Shown here one piece after another: positions 11,261 through 21,500 of a stretch of DNA of 64,000 nt (positions within the stretch are counted from its first letter, which is position 1; each line of letters opens with the position of its first letter). Where the stretch lies: NCBI GenBank assembly GCA_033807775.1, contig CM066313.1, forward strand, positions 85,933,484 through 85,997,483. The letters are read 5' to 3'. The notes below the pieces were generated by a model. It worked only from the letters and a program-made list of their open reading frames with translations, was not told where the DNA came from and searched no databases. The translations under genes were made by a program, and so were the position numbers. The DNA is from Saussurea involucrata (lineage: Eukaryota; Streptophyta; Magnoliopsida; Asterales; Asteraceae).

Positions 11261-11575
11261 TTAATTCTCGTCCTCGTATGGTGGATAGTATGCAAGAGTT
11301 TCGGTCGTTCGAAGTCTAGTAAGAGTCGTTCCATCATCGAGGTCATCAACATCGAGTTGTTCTTCAAGGTCGGTCTCGTCGTCGTCGTAACGTGATACAT
11401 TACTTTCACAATCGGTACTTGGCGGGGTACTTAGTGCGCCACGGTATTCGTTTTCTTCGAGATTTTCTTCCACTCCCTCGAGCTCCGCCTCTAGGTCCGT
11501 TTGGTCTTGAATTCTTTCAAGACTATCCATTCTACCGACTCCGGGGTTAATCTTGTCCGACGGGCCGAAAGGATC
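11261..11575 (-). pseudogene. Acidic ORF, possible transposase C-terminal exon
   Basis: The minus-strand frame is open from a possible splice acceptor (TGACAG, about 11572-11577) through MDSLERIQDQTDLEAELEGV and a run of Asp/Glu to a TAA at 11261. I do not recognise the protein with certainty. It sits alone inside a hAT-like element, which suggests the last exon of a decayed transposase. A captured host exon is equally possible. Confidence 0.3.
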
Positions 11576-11949
11576 CTGTCACTAAGAGAAAAAGCAAGAA
11601 CTGTAAGCGGGAATTGCGTTTTTTGCGTTTTTGTAACTTGGTATCAAACCTCATACACCCACTACCTATTTATAGTGTTTAGGAGGCAAAAAAAAACCAA
11701 AAAACGGCTAGAAATCGAAAAAAACGGTCATATTAACGGCTATATTTTTGAATTGGGCGGGTCGGGCCTAAACCGGGCTTTGGACCGAGTCGGGGCCGGG
11801 TCGAGAAAAACGCTGAAAACAGGGGCGCGGTAAGGCCTGGCGGGCTGGGATCGGGCTTGGAACGAGATGGACCAGGATCGGGCTTTCATCGGGCTGCGCT
11901 TTGGGCCTCCATCGGGCTAGGGTCTGGTCGGGCCCATTTGGCCATGTCT

Positions 11950-12215
11950 AATAAGACTAAATAAATCCCAAAAGATCTGTTAAAGCTCAATAGATCATTA
12001 AAGCCAATATACCCATTAAAGCCCATTCAGGTCCATTAAACCTTAATAAGATAACCTTGATAAGATCCATTAAAGCTCAATAAGATTCATTAAAGCTCAA
12101 TAAGATTCATTAAAGTCCAATAAGATCCATTAAAACTCAAATAAAACCATTAGAACCTAATAAGAACCATTAAAGTACAATAAGATTCTTTAAAACGCAA
12201 TAGATCTATCAAGGT
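11950..12215. repeat. Tandem repeat, CATTAAAGCTCAATAAGAT type
   Basis: About a dozen degenerate units of roughly 20-25 bp built from CCATTAAAGCTCAATAAGAT. One similar unit also occurs at 9838-9858, just left of the first hAT-like element, so these elements may have inserted into this array. Confidence 0.8.
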
Positions 12216-12224
12216 TAACTAACA

Positions 12225-12347
12225 TTAGTTATAGTCAACTATCATATACATATATGTGTGTGTATGTGAACTGCTACATGTGAACCGAAGGAATATGTAC
12301 TATGTATATAAACTCATACATCATACATGTGAAGCACTGCATATGTG

Positions 12348-12360
<13 letters not shown>
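12225..12360. repeat. TGTGAAC/ACATGTGAAC degenerate repeat, left part
   Basis: Short irregular units of GTGAACCGCTACATGTGAACCG type. The same family continues at 15640-16140 on the far side of two TIR elements, so the elements appear to have landed in one repeat block. Confidence 0.6.
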
Positions 12361-12422
<62 letters not shown>

Positions 12423-12747
12423 GGTTTCATGTACAAACCGTAATTAATATGCAAACTATGAAACTCACCTTATCATCATAGATTAAGTTAATCAATCACT
12501 TATATTAGTTTAATATAAATATGGTAATAATGAAATTTAAAAAGTGATTTTTCAGCAAAAATAATAAAAAGGGTAAATATGTAATTTACACAACCAGGTT
12601 AATAAAGGAAGCTAGTTATTGATTTTCAATATAATCTCTATTTCCGAAGAATATTGATGAAACATAGCAACCATATCAGGCGATTTTTCTGGAGAAGGAG
12701 ATCACGATAAAGAAAAACGAAAATCTTGCTGTCGATTTCTTTGTATT

Positions 12748-13017
12748 TTGTCCACCGATTTCACAGCATTAAAGAAAATGATTCGACTTGGAGGAGGTAT
12801 GAAACTAGGGTTTTTTCTTAACCTTTTCATCGTTAGAATCAGTTACGCCATTGATGATCATCGTTTTCTTGATATCGAACTGAAACAGGTAGGAAGACGA
12901 GCGAAAGAATTCGAAAGAAGTATTCATTCAGTCGATTTAAGAACACCCCTGAAAACCCACTCGACGAGGAAGGGAACGAGATATTGGGTGAGGACGGTGC
13001 TGGTGGTTCGATGGTGA
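12748..13017 (+). other. Unrecognised short reading frame inside TIR element
   Basis: An 89-codon frame with a hydrophobic segment (LGFFLNLFIVRISYAI). I do not recognise it and it may be chance or a captured fragment. It lies next to the repeat region of the element. Nothing else supports it as a gene. Confidence 0.15.
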
Positions 13018-13134
13018 AACCATGTGTAGCTGCAAGTGTAAATCTTTTTCATGTGGTGTTGCTATTACTATTTTACTGTTTTAGTTTTAAAAAGAGAGAT
13101 TTTAAAAGGTAATGAATCCTCATGCAATTAACTG

Positions 13135-13560
13135 AAAGGAAAAGGTAGATGGGTTGGTGAAACTGATATTAAGCTTGTGCTATTCATATGTGAAACTGGT
13201 ATTTGAGCCGTATATTAATCTGTGTTTATTTTCGATGAAACTAAGTTTATAAGGTTATAAAAAGAGATTTTGTTTATTTTCTAAGGTTGTAAAAAGACGT
13301 GTTGGTGAAAGTGGTATTAAGCTTGGGCTATGGTATTTTGAGACGTATATTCATCTGTGTTTATTTTCGATGAAACTAATTTTATGCTCGTGCGATGCTG
13401 TAGTGAAACCATGTGATTGTAGTGATGAAACTGACTTTAAGCTCCTGGAAAGGTATTTTAAGATTCTTTGATGAAACTGGCTTTAAGCTCGTGGATAGAT
13501 GTTTATTTGATGTAACTGGCTTTAAGCTCGTGAGAAGCTGTAGTTGATGAAAGAGAAGAG
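13135..13560. repeat. Degenerate repeats with GAAACT(G)...TTTAAGCTCGTG
   Basis: Several units share TGATGAAACTGGCTTTAAGCTCGTG. A longer unit with TGTGTTTATTTTCGATGAAACTA occurs twice. They fill the middle of the TIR element. Confidence 0.65.
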
Positions 13561-13733
13561 ATAAATAATGAAACCGTGGGTTTTACTTTGTAAGTGATTT
13601 TTTCTGTTTGCTGATATCAGCAAAGTGAAACATTAGCTCTTATTATTAAGAGTTAAACAGTTGGTGATGAAACAGAATATATTAGAAGAGATAAATAATA
13701 ACAATAATATGAATATTAACATACGATGACGGT

Positions 13734-13920
13734 TTTCCCTGCAAATCAACATCGTAGTCATGGAGCGAATCATTTAAATGAGATTCTTCGGAATTTTTTT
13801 CGGCGGGGAATTCCATGTGTAAAGGTCTAACGAATTCCGCCAAAATTTCGTCATTGTTATTATAAACGTCGTTTACATAAATTTCAGCGTGCGAGACGTT
13901 TTCTCTTTCATTAGAATCCA
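13734..13920 (-). pseudogene. Captured first-exon-like fragment of an unidentified gene
   Basis: On the minus strand an ATG at 13920 starts an acidic, hydrophilic frame (MDSNERENVSHAEIYVNDVY...) that ends at a good splice donor (TCATC/GTATGTTAA near 13726-13738). The frame upstream of the ATG is AT-rich and looks like leader or intron. This pattern is what a captured first coding exon looks like. I do not recognise the family. Confidence 0.35.
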
Positions 13921-14328
13921 TGTCCGAAAAGCGTACAAACAGAAATAAAAAACGAAGAAAAAGATGTTTAGCAAAAAAAACGAAAAAACACAATTGGGAA
14001 GAAGATGGTATCCCAATTTTAATTATTCTTGATATTATCTCTAAAATCATAAACCCAATTTTTTTGAATAAGATGGTGAAAAAACGTATGCAAAATGTAG
14101 ATAAGGATTGAATTGGATTTATCTTTCCATAAAAAAAGGGAATACAATTAATTACTGATTCAATAAAATAATTAATGAAATTCGGTTGCTGATTTCCATA
14201 ATTATTGACATAAACTAAAAAGACAACATTGCCCTTTGGTATTAATTTAAAATAAAAATTCAAGAAAAAATATGATTGGTTGGTTGAGGTTTGTAAAGTT
14301 TGCATATTAATAAGGGTTTCACATGATC

Positions 14329-14383
<55 letters not shown>

Positions 14384-14786
14384 GGGGCTTAATCAAATAA
14401 AAACTATTTAGTTTGTGGTAACTGTAAGAACCAATGTGAGCCACACATTTAAATTAATTAATGTTACTTCCAAAAATAAAAATAAGGGCAAATTGGTAAT
14501 TTGATTTATGTGACAACTCATACTTATAACCGGTGTGTTTTAAAAATAAGAGAAACCCTAATTTCACTTTTCATCCCACCCCTTTCACCCTCCCATCGAC
14601 ACCAGCCACCATCTCTCTTGAAGTCCACCCCCAGCCGGCAGCCATCGTCGGTCGCCGGCGTCACCAATCCACCCCCCTCCCTCCTTTCGCCCCCTCCTTC
14701 CGCCTCCCTCTCTCTCTCGTCAGCACCTCCATTTAATCTTCTCTAGCATCTGCCAAAAACCCCATTTAATCTTCTCTAGCATCGCC

Positions 14787-15066
14787 GACAAAGGCATCTT
14801 TTGGGAGGTTATCTAAGTTCACATCATCAGCGCCCATTAAATACACGATTTTTGCAGATTCGATGTTGTTGTCGGATTCAGGGATGAGTCCGAGGTCTAG
14901 GGCGGCTGCGGCGTTAAGGATGAGAACGTTGACTCCGTTCCAGTGGGATCTGATGAGGTTTTGGTGTTTGGTGGCGATGGTTTGAATGGCTGAGAAAATG
15001 GCGTCTGTATCTTCTCTTTCGAAGATGCTGGCACCAATTATGATGGTGGGGTTTTTGGCAGATGAG
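14787..15066 (-). pseudogene. Captured fragment of NADH-ubiquinone oxidoreductase 75-kDa subunit gene
   Basis: The minus-strand frame reads AKNPTIIIGASIFEREDTDA, then HWNGVNVLILNAAAALDLGL, IPESDNNIESA, KIVYLMGADDVNLDNLPKDAFV. This follows the large subunit of mitochondrial complex I (NDUFS1/NuoG family) through about 93 residues of its C-terminal molybdopterin-oxidoreductase-like region, including the conserved YLMGADDVN block. After DAFV the match stops (the family continues VYQGHHG). Upstream, a hydrophobic stretch (LFFFLLFALS) replaces the usual sequence. It has no cofactor-binding part and cannot function. It lies inside the 14384-15624 TIR element in antisense orientation to its CT-rich segment. 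Confidence 0.8.
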
Positions 15067-15104
15067 AGTGCAAACAATAAGAAAAAGAAAAGATTTTTGG
15101 GCAT

Positions 15105-15425
15105 CACAACGGGTATCACAATTTGTATCACAGATGTTCCTTGAGTATCACAATGGGTATTGCAATGGGTATCACAATGGGTATCATACTAAGTGTATCA
15201 AATTATGTTTTTTTCTTTAGTTTCGTTATGTTCTTAAGGGTATCACATTGGTATCACAGATGTTCTTGGAGTATCACAATGGGTATCATATTGGGTGTTA
15301 GTGGATTTTACAGTTGTATCACAATGGGTATTGTAATCGATATCACAATGGGTATTGTATTTTATGACAATGGTATTTATGTACTTTGAGTATCACAATG
15401 GTATTTATTTGTTTTGGGTATCATA
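15105..15425. repeat. GGGTATCACAAT minisatellite
   Basis: About fifteen copies or part copies of a unit close to AATGGGTATCACA occur here in the right half of the TIR element. The associated open frames are artefacts of this repeat. Confidence 0.85.
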
Positions 15426-15639
15426 ATGCCTATTATGTAACTGGTTTTCGTCGGAGAGAGGAGAGAGGAGAGAAGATATTTTTAAAATACCCAAAATGCC
15501 CTTTAATTGAAAATTTAAATTAAATTACCAAAATTATTAATTTCCTAATTTATCGTATGATTTGTGGCTGAAATTGGTTCTTACAGTTACCACAAATTAA
15601 TTAGTTCTTCCTTGAATGGCCCCCTATATATATATGTGT

Positions 15640-16139
15640 GTGTGTGTGTGTGAGTGTATGTGTGTGTGTGTGTGAACCGCTACATGTATACTCTGTATAT
15701 ATGTATGTGAAACGATACATATGTGAACCGCTACAATTATGAATATGTTTGCATGTGAAGTGTTTACATGTGAACTGAATGTATATGTACGTTGCTATAT
15801 TTGGTATGTATGTGAAACAATATATATGACTCACTATATCTATGACACAAACATATATGTATGCATGTGAACTTATACACGTGTACTGCTACATATATGA
15901 ACATATACAATTATACATATGTGTATGTATACATAGAAACAATACATGTGACTCGCTATATATATGAACACAAACATATATGTATGCATGTGAACCGCTA
16001 CATGTGAACCGAATGTATATACATGTGAACTCATACATGTGTACCGCTACATATATGAACATATACATATAGTCCCATATACATATATGTATGTTTGTGA
16101 ACCTTTATATCATTATATGTGAACCAAAATATATATTTG

Positions 16140-16145
<6 letters not shown>
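15640..16145. repeat. TGTGAACCGCTACATG degenerate repeat block
   Basis: Irregular units such as TGTGAACCGCTACATGTGAACCGAATG and GAACATATACA are repeated many times, mixed with (TG)n. It is the same family as at 12225-12360. No gene is seen. Confidence 0.75.
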
Positions 16146-16154
<9 letters not shown>

Positions 16155-16172
<18 letters not shown>

Positions 16173-16408
16173 TGAGCTCATACGAAAACGCTAACTATTT
16201 AAGAAAACAAGAAAACAACCGCTATATACAAAATCATATATGATTACGCGACTTTTCCCGCCATTTTACGTCGCGGCCAAAGCCGCGCGTGTTCAGTTTT
16301 TGCAGTCAATGTAAAATCACATGTGATTTTGCACATGATTTCTTGTTTTCTTGTTTTCTTAAATAGTTAGCGTTCTCGTTTGAACATTCCTCTTTCTCTC
16401 TCTCTAGA
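16155..16408. mobile_element. MITE with near-perfect 40-bp TIRs in (TA)n(GA)n
   Basis: Inside the (GA)n flanks the ends are almost identical inverted copies: CGCTAACTATTTAAGAAAAC at about 16189-16208 and its complement near 16352-16371. The unique core is only about 120 bp and CG-rich (ACGTCGCGGCC). It has no coding capacity. Confidence 0.75.
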
Positions 16409-16418
16409 GAGAGAGAGA

Positions 16419-16651
16419 CTCCGTAAAATGCAAACCATGTATTTGTTGCACCCCTTACAAACCAATGTGCATATGTGAACAATGTGCATATACATATGCA
16501 TATGCATACGTGCAAGAATATACATATAATTGACATACATTCATATGGGATAATGTATATATGCATATCAGATTATGCACACATTATTCACATATGCACA
16601 TTGATTTGTAAGGGGTGCAACAAAAACATGGTTTGTATTGATTTGTATCAT
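16419..16651. mobile_element. MITE with about 60-bp TIRs, (GA)n/(TA)n flanks
   Basis: Both ends contain TTGTTGCACCCCTTACAAA and AATGTGCATATGTGAA as inverted repeats. A (GA)n tract flanks the left and (TA)n the right. It lies directly beside the previous MITE. It has no coding capacity. Confidence 0.75.
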
Positions 16652-16699
16652 ATATATATATATATATATTTATATGTGTGTGTGTGTGTGTGTGTGAAC

Positions 16700-17267
16700 C
16701 GTTATGTGAACCGAATGTATTTATCGACGAAATTTACTTTAACAATTAAAATTAAATTAAATTAAATCCGTCGATATTTTAATTAATCAAATGAAATTAT
16801 ACTTATCATTAAATTTTGGAAATTATTTTATATTTTAGTTTTGTTTTTTAAATAAATAAAGAATCCGTCTGGAAATCCACCTTAAAAAATATATATATAT
16901 ATTTTTATAATAGTTTCCGACGGAACTTATTTTTTCAAATAAAAAATAAATTCCACCGGAAACTATGTAAAAAATATAATTCTAAGTATTATTTCTTGCG
17001 TATTTATGACGGAATTTAATTATTAAATAAAAAAAATCTGCCGGAATATTATGCCAGATTTACCCTTTTGTTCAGTAGTGTATCGAGTCCAATTTGTAGG
17101 TATGTAGAGTTATACCGTTTGTTGTATGCACAACCCGACGAATACGAGCATATGATATCATTAGGTTATGTTAAACGTTGAAGAACCATTACCAATCCAT
17201 TAACATTTGCCATGATGATATATGTGCACAGTTATATACATGGAAATCGACATGCTTAACTAAAAGT
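16700..17267. other. 3' flank of WRKY copy 2 with CACTA-like end
   Basis: This region is homologous to 42870-43436, the 3' flank of WRKY copy 3. It contains several CCGACGGAA/TTCCGTCGG-type motifs and a CAGTAGTG end at about 17074-17081. These resemble a CACTA terminus with subterminal repeats. No gene is seen. Confidence 0.5.
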
Positions 17268-17338
17268 CTAACACAAATCGTATTCCAAAATATTGGAGGT
17301 AATGGCATCCTCAAGATCTTCAATGAAATCAGGGTTTC

Positions 17339-18306
17339 TGTTGGTCCCGAAGGCCTATACAAGTTTGTAGAAAGGGGGGGGGGTTGAATACAAACACACA
17401 AATTTTACTTTTCTAAATTGTTTATTGATAAATCATTAACAATTTACAGCTTGTTGCGGAGACAAGATTAAGGATAAACCTAAATCTAAACAAGTTGGAA
17501 CACTAAGGTTTCTTGCACTAAGAGAGATAAGGAAATTACTAATAATAACCTATCTGAGATAAGAGATTGAACTTGTCCATAGTTAGCAAGTTACTTCAAA
17601 TGAAGTGAGTTCATCTCTTTATATACTGCATGCATTTAATGCAAGTCAGTATATACTTTACACGTGTCATCAGCTGGTTGGTTGCATGTCATTGACCTTG
17701 GTTGACAACCTTAGTAGCCGTATGGATGAATAGTGTAGTATCAGAGTAGTTGTACGATTTCAGATATTCGGAGGTTCTTTTCTGACATTTTGTACGGAGG
17801 CGTGCAAGGGTGGTTAAGACAAAAGTACTTTGTACGGAGGACTTCATGATCAGCTTTCGTTGATTCAGCGATTATCATTTACTATTCAGCAGATGATAAA
17901 GTTCAGCGATAGCTGAAGTCTTGTACTTGATACTTCACGTTGAGTGGACAAATCTGAGTCTTCGCTGATCCGCATCAGTTCATTAGGAGACTTGTCGCTG
18001 GTTCTTGAGCTTGATCTTCGACTTCAGCGTAGAACCTTTGTTGACGTGAAACTTGTCTTCAGGGATCATAAGTAAACAACTAACTTATCAGCGATCATCA
18101 TAATGACTGAACAGACTCAGCGCATTAATGATGAACAGTGTTCGCTGAATGTTTAATTTAAAAGAGCGAGAGTTCCTATCAGCGGTACTGTAAGATCTTA
18201 GTACTTATCAGCGATAGTGAAACTCTGATACATATTGTTTACTTACAATTTTCACTAAGTATATTAGAGAGGGTCATTATCAAATCACTGAGGGTTTGGA
18301 TCAACA
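17339..18306 (-). repeat. Copia A 3' LTR
   Basis: 968 bp, TGTTGG...CAACA on the plus strand, with a 10-G run near 17374. It carries many CGCTGA/TCAGCG motifs and a CACGTG box with a TATA motif (TTTATATA, about 17619-17626) in the minus orientation. It is nearly identical to 28331-29305. Confidence 0.9.
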
Positions 18307-18320
18307 ATCTCCCCCTATTT
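18307..18320 (-). other. Copia A polypurine tract
   Basis: The minus strand reads AAATAGGGGGAGAT directly before the 3' LTR. It is identical to the tract in element C. Confidence 0.8.
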
Positions 18321-18572
18321 GATTATGACATAGCAACAAAGAAAATTGTTATTTAATGAAAACATTAGGATAAAAAGAACTCATAAAATATTTGTCCCTT
18401 TTACTGTTTTCTGGGATCTTTTCAGTACTGATGGAGTAAAGTACTTTCGCTGAAATCTTTCTTTAAAACTTTGAATCAGGTTACAATGAAGAACAGAAAG
18501 ATTACAAGTACAAGCGAAATAATTTACAAGTACAGAAGGATAACTGATACAATAGAGAAAAAGGAGATTATA

Positions 18573-21500
18573 TCAGTTTTCAAAGGGTTCTTCCTTAATG
18601 AGAAGTTCATCAAGGGTCTTTTTGGTGGGGATCATCCAGTCAGGGACATTTACTCCTTGATTCTTTAACTTCAGAGCAGCTTCAAAAATCAAGGGCTTCA
18701 GGTGTCTAGCTTTGATGTTGCGTCTGACTTCACACCAGTATACGAGATCTCTGAGTTGTTCGATGGGAGCGATGTGGAGCTCAGAGACACGTTGAAAGTG
18801 ATGATTTCCATCATAGTCTAAGAAGAATATACCATATGGATCACTTACCACTGTGCCAGGGATGAAGATTTCTCCAGGTGGTAGGGAGGTGTCAAGCATT
18901 GAAAGATCAGCATCAGGGCCAAGAACTTCAGCACGAGAGAAACCAATACCTGTTTCATTTCGAATGATTGGACCTGAATCAGAAACTTTCTTCTTCTTAG
19001 CAGAGGCTTTCTTCGGTTGAGGAAGAGTAGGAGGAATATCCACAGCAGATGAAAGCAAGTCGATCTGTTTGTTTAAGATCATCTCAACATGGCTTTTGAA
19101 TTTTGAGCGTGATCCCTGAATGGCTAATTTTGTTTCTAACCATTCAGAGAGACCAAACTTTTCTAAAGAAGCAGCATAGAAGGTTTTCTTGGTTTTGTCA
19201 TCTCTGTAGACATCCACTTCAACAACAGGAACATCAACGAACATTTTTCCTCTGATGTTGGCTTTGATTATTTTGGATGGTCTTGATCGATAGGTCAGCA
19301 TTTGTTTAGCCCATTCCAAAGTTGTATCAGAGACTTTTGTCTTTTCTCTAACGATTTCTTGAGCATCATCCCAGAGCTGACGTTGAACATCAATGGGAAC
19401 TCTTTTCAGCTTGGGGTCTTTGATTGATCGTTGAGTAAGCTTGATGGCGTATTCTCTGTCTTTCTCTTCAGCTTCCTTCCTTTCAGCAATAAGGCGTTCA
19501 GCTCTAAGGTGTTCCTGGTATTCAGCTTTGGAGATTTTGAACTTTGGAGGAACTGAAGGAAGTTGATCACGCCTCAGAATGATTCGCTGATCCTCGAATC
19601 GCTTTATTATTTCCTCTCTTCTCTTTTGATCCTCTTCACTCAGCTTTTGAGGAGCTGAGGAAGGTCTGTTTCTGTGCGAGAGAGGTTGTTCTTCTGGTTC
19701 ATCAGTCTCAGAGATCAAATCCAAGACTGGGATTATGTCTTCAGCGGCAGCTGGAATTATTGGTGAAGTCGCAGTTGTGGAGCCTTCAGCGATATCCTCA
19801 AACAGGGGAGAGGACTAGCTGAAACACAGCGATCTTACAAGTAAGAACTTGGGTAGAAACAGATAGAGAGAATTGGTTTAAGTGTAGAGGCTTGGGTAGA
19901 GGAACTGATAGTGTATGATAGAGGAGGGATGGAGTAAGAGATGTTTAGTGTACCTGACAAACCGACTTTTCAAGCAAGATCGTCAGATTGTCATCTTCAG
20001 CGACGCTTTTGCCTTTGCCTTTCTCAGCTCTAGAGGCTGAGGGCTTTGTCTTTGTCTGCTCCCCTGAAGGTTCATTTATCGAGATTCCCTTAAGAGCTTT
20101 GATCCTTGGGGCAGGTTTGACGATAAAGAAATCATCGTCATCTTCGTCATCATCATCATCATTCTTTGGAGAAGAAGATGGTTCATCATCAGGGATGTCG
20201 ACGGCTTCATCATCATCTGCTTCGGATTCTTCAGCGTCTTCTTCGAGTTGCTCCCCCTCAGATACAGAGGCGAGCTTCTCGGTTCCCTCAGGGTTTTCAT
20301 CTCCCTGAGGTCCAGCGGCTGCTTCCGCTTCAATAGTCTTCTCACCCTCTTCAGCGAAGGTGAGGTCTTCGTTCTTCTCTCCCCTGATAGATTCATCATG
20401 GGAAAGGTCTTCAGCGCTCTTCTCAAGATTATCAGCGCTTTTCTTGTCGGGATGTTCAGCGCTCTTCTCCCCCTCTTTTTCATGATGACTGGGGGAGGAA
20501 TGGGTAGACTCAGCATTTGTATTTTCTCTGTCTTCTTGGCCAGAGATTTTAATACAACTTTCTATCGCTGCTAATCTGACTTCAAGGCCAGATATAGCAG
20601 GATTGATCTTTTCCAGCTCTTTGCGATCCGCCGCTGTGAAAGTTTCCAATACAGGGGCAGGGGCAGGTTCAGGAGCAGGAGTTCTCGCCTTGTTGAGCAG
20701 CTCTTCAATCATTGTTTTCATCGAACCAACGTCGGTCTTTACAGAGCCTAAGTCAGTCGTCAGAGTTTGAACATTTGTCTTCACAGCAGACATATCACCC
20801 TCTAGTGCTCCAACCGATGTCTTCAACGTTGTTACTTCGCCGGACATGGAGGAAACTGATTGTTTGAGTGAGGTGTAGTCTGTGTAGATATCAGCGAGCA
20901 CCTTAGCGAAATCGCTGAGAGTCTTATCAACTTGCTTCAAGTCATCTGCGGAAGCCTTCTTCTCCACCACCGTTGTCAGCTTTGTCAAATTTTCTCCAGC
21001 GGTTGTTGCAGCTGTAGAATTGTTGGAGAGTGTGGTGGTGAGAGCTGTCAGCTTTGTTTCCACGGACTTCAGAGAATCGTTGGTGTCTCCCAAATTTGGA
21101 CCTGTAACACATAAGTACTTGTGAACAAAGTAAAGCTCAGAAGTTTCAGGTTTAGTTACAGTGTATATGGGTTGATTTGTACCTGCAGGAGGATTGATAA
21201 AATCGTCAAAGTTGCGGACTCCTGAAAAATGTTCCATATCTTCCTCGAAAGTTCGGTGAGGAATGGTGATCTCTGCAGGTCCTGTCTTCATCATTCTTTG
21301 AGAAGCATCAGCGTTGGCTTCTGGAATGATGGCATCTCCAGTGTTCTTTGGAGGAGTGTCCAAGTGAGTGGAGGGAGAAGTGAAGGATAAGAATGGGGTT
21401 CGGGTACTGAGTTCAGCGTTGGAATCGCTGACAATCACTTCATCAGTCTTTTGAGAGACTGAGGGAGGTTGGGTAGGTTCCAAGTTTCTAACCTCAGCGT

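Larger units (their letters stand above)
10825..11946. mobile_element. hAT-like element with CCGGGC subterminal repeats
   Basis: The ends match as inverted repeats: CATGGCCAAATAGGC at 10825 and, on the other strand, CATGGCCAAATGGGC ending at 11946. Within about 150 bp of each end there are many copies of ACCGGGC/GCCCGGT, resembling clustered transposase-binding motifs of hAT elements. The middle holds a (TA)n tract, AT-rich tandem repeats of ATTGAATTATAAAGAAAAAT, and one acidic reading frame. A target duplication is not clear. Confidence 0.45.
12389..14362. mobile_element. TIR element in (TA)n(GA)n with captured exon
   Basis: The left flank is (TA)n then (GA)n, and the right flank is (CT)n then (TA)n. 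Just inside are inverted ends: TTTCATGTACAAACC...TTAATATGCAAACT at 12425-12460 and, on the other strand, ATCATGTGAAACCC...TTAATATGCAAACT at 14299-14333. Inside are degenerate repeats of GAAACTGGCTTTAAGCTCGTG and a minus-strand exon-like segment. No transposase is seen. I take it as a non-autonomous gene-carrying element of the same type as those at 2078 and 14384. Confidence 0.5.
14384..15624. mobile_element. Gene-capturing TIR element (Pack-MULE-like) in a (TA)n tract
   Basis: Both ends contain GTGGTAACTGTAAGAACCAA in inverted orientation (about 14415-14435 and 15572-15592), with matching GGGGC termini directly beside (TA)n. The inverted region spans about 70 bp. Inside are a CT-rich leader-like segment (14560-14760), a fragment of a mitochondrial complex I gene, and a GGGTATCACAAT minisatellite. 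No transposase is present. Captured host sequence between long TIRs fits a Pack-type element. Confidence 0.65.

Noticed and set aside
9860..11949. One composite element with an AATAAGACT 9-bp duplication (about 9848 and 11950)
   Set aside because: AATAAGA is part of the local tandem repeat and the two outer ends do not match as inverted repeats. Two separate elements fit better.
13682..14305. 207-codon minus-strand frame as one gene
   Set aside because: The first 128 codons are AT-rich, low-complexity and upstream of the convincing ATG at 13920. Only the last part looks like an exon.
15123..15389. Open frame of 88 codons
   Set aside because: It is the GGGTATCACAAT minisatellite read as protein.
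14384..15624. Helitron as the carrier of the captured gene fragments
   Set aside because: Clear terminal inverted repeats are present, and no TC...CTRR ends with a 3' hairpin between A and T were found.
19988..20574. Plus-strand serine-rich frames opposite the env-like gene
   Set aside because: They are antisense shadows of an acidic, Asp/Glu- and Ser-rich coding region.
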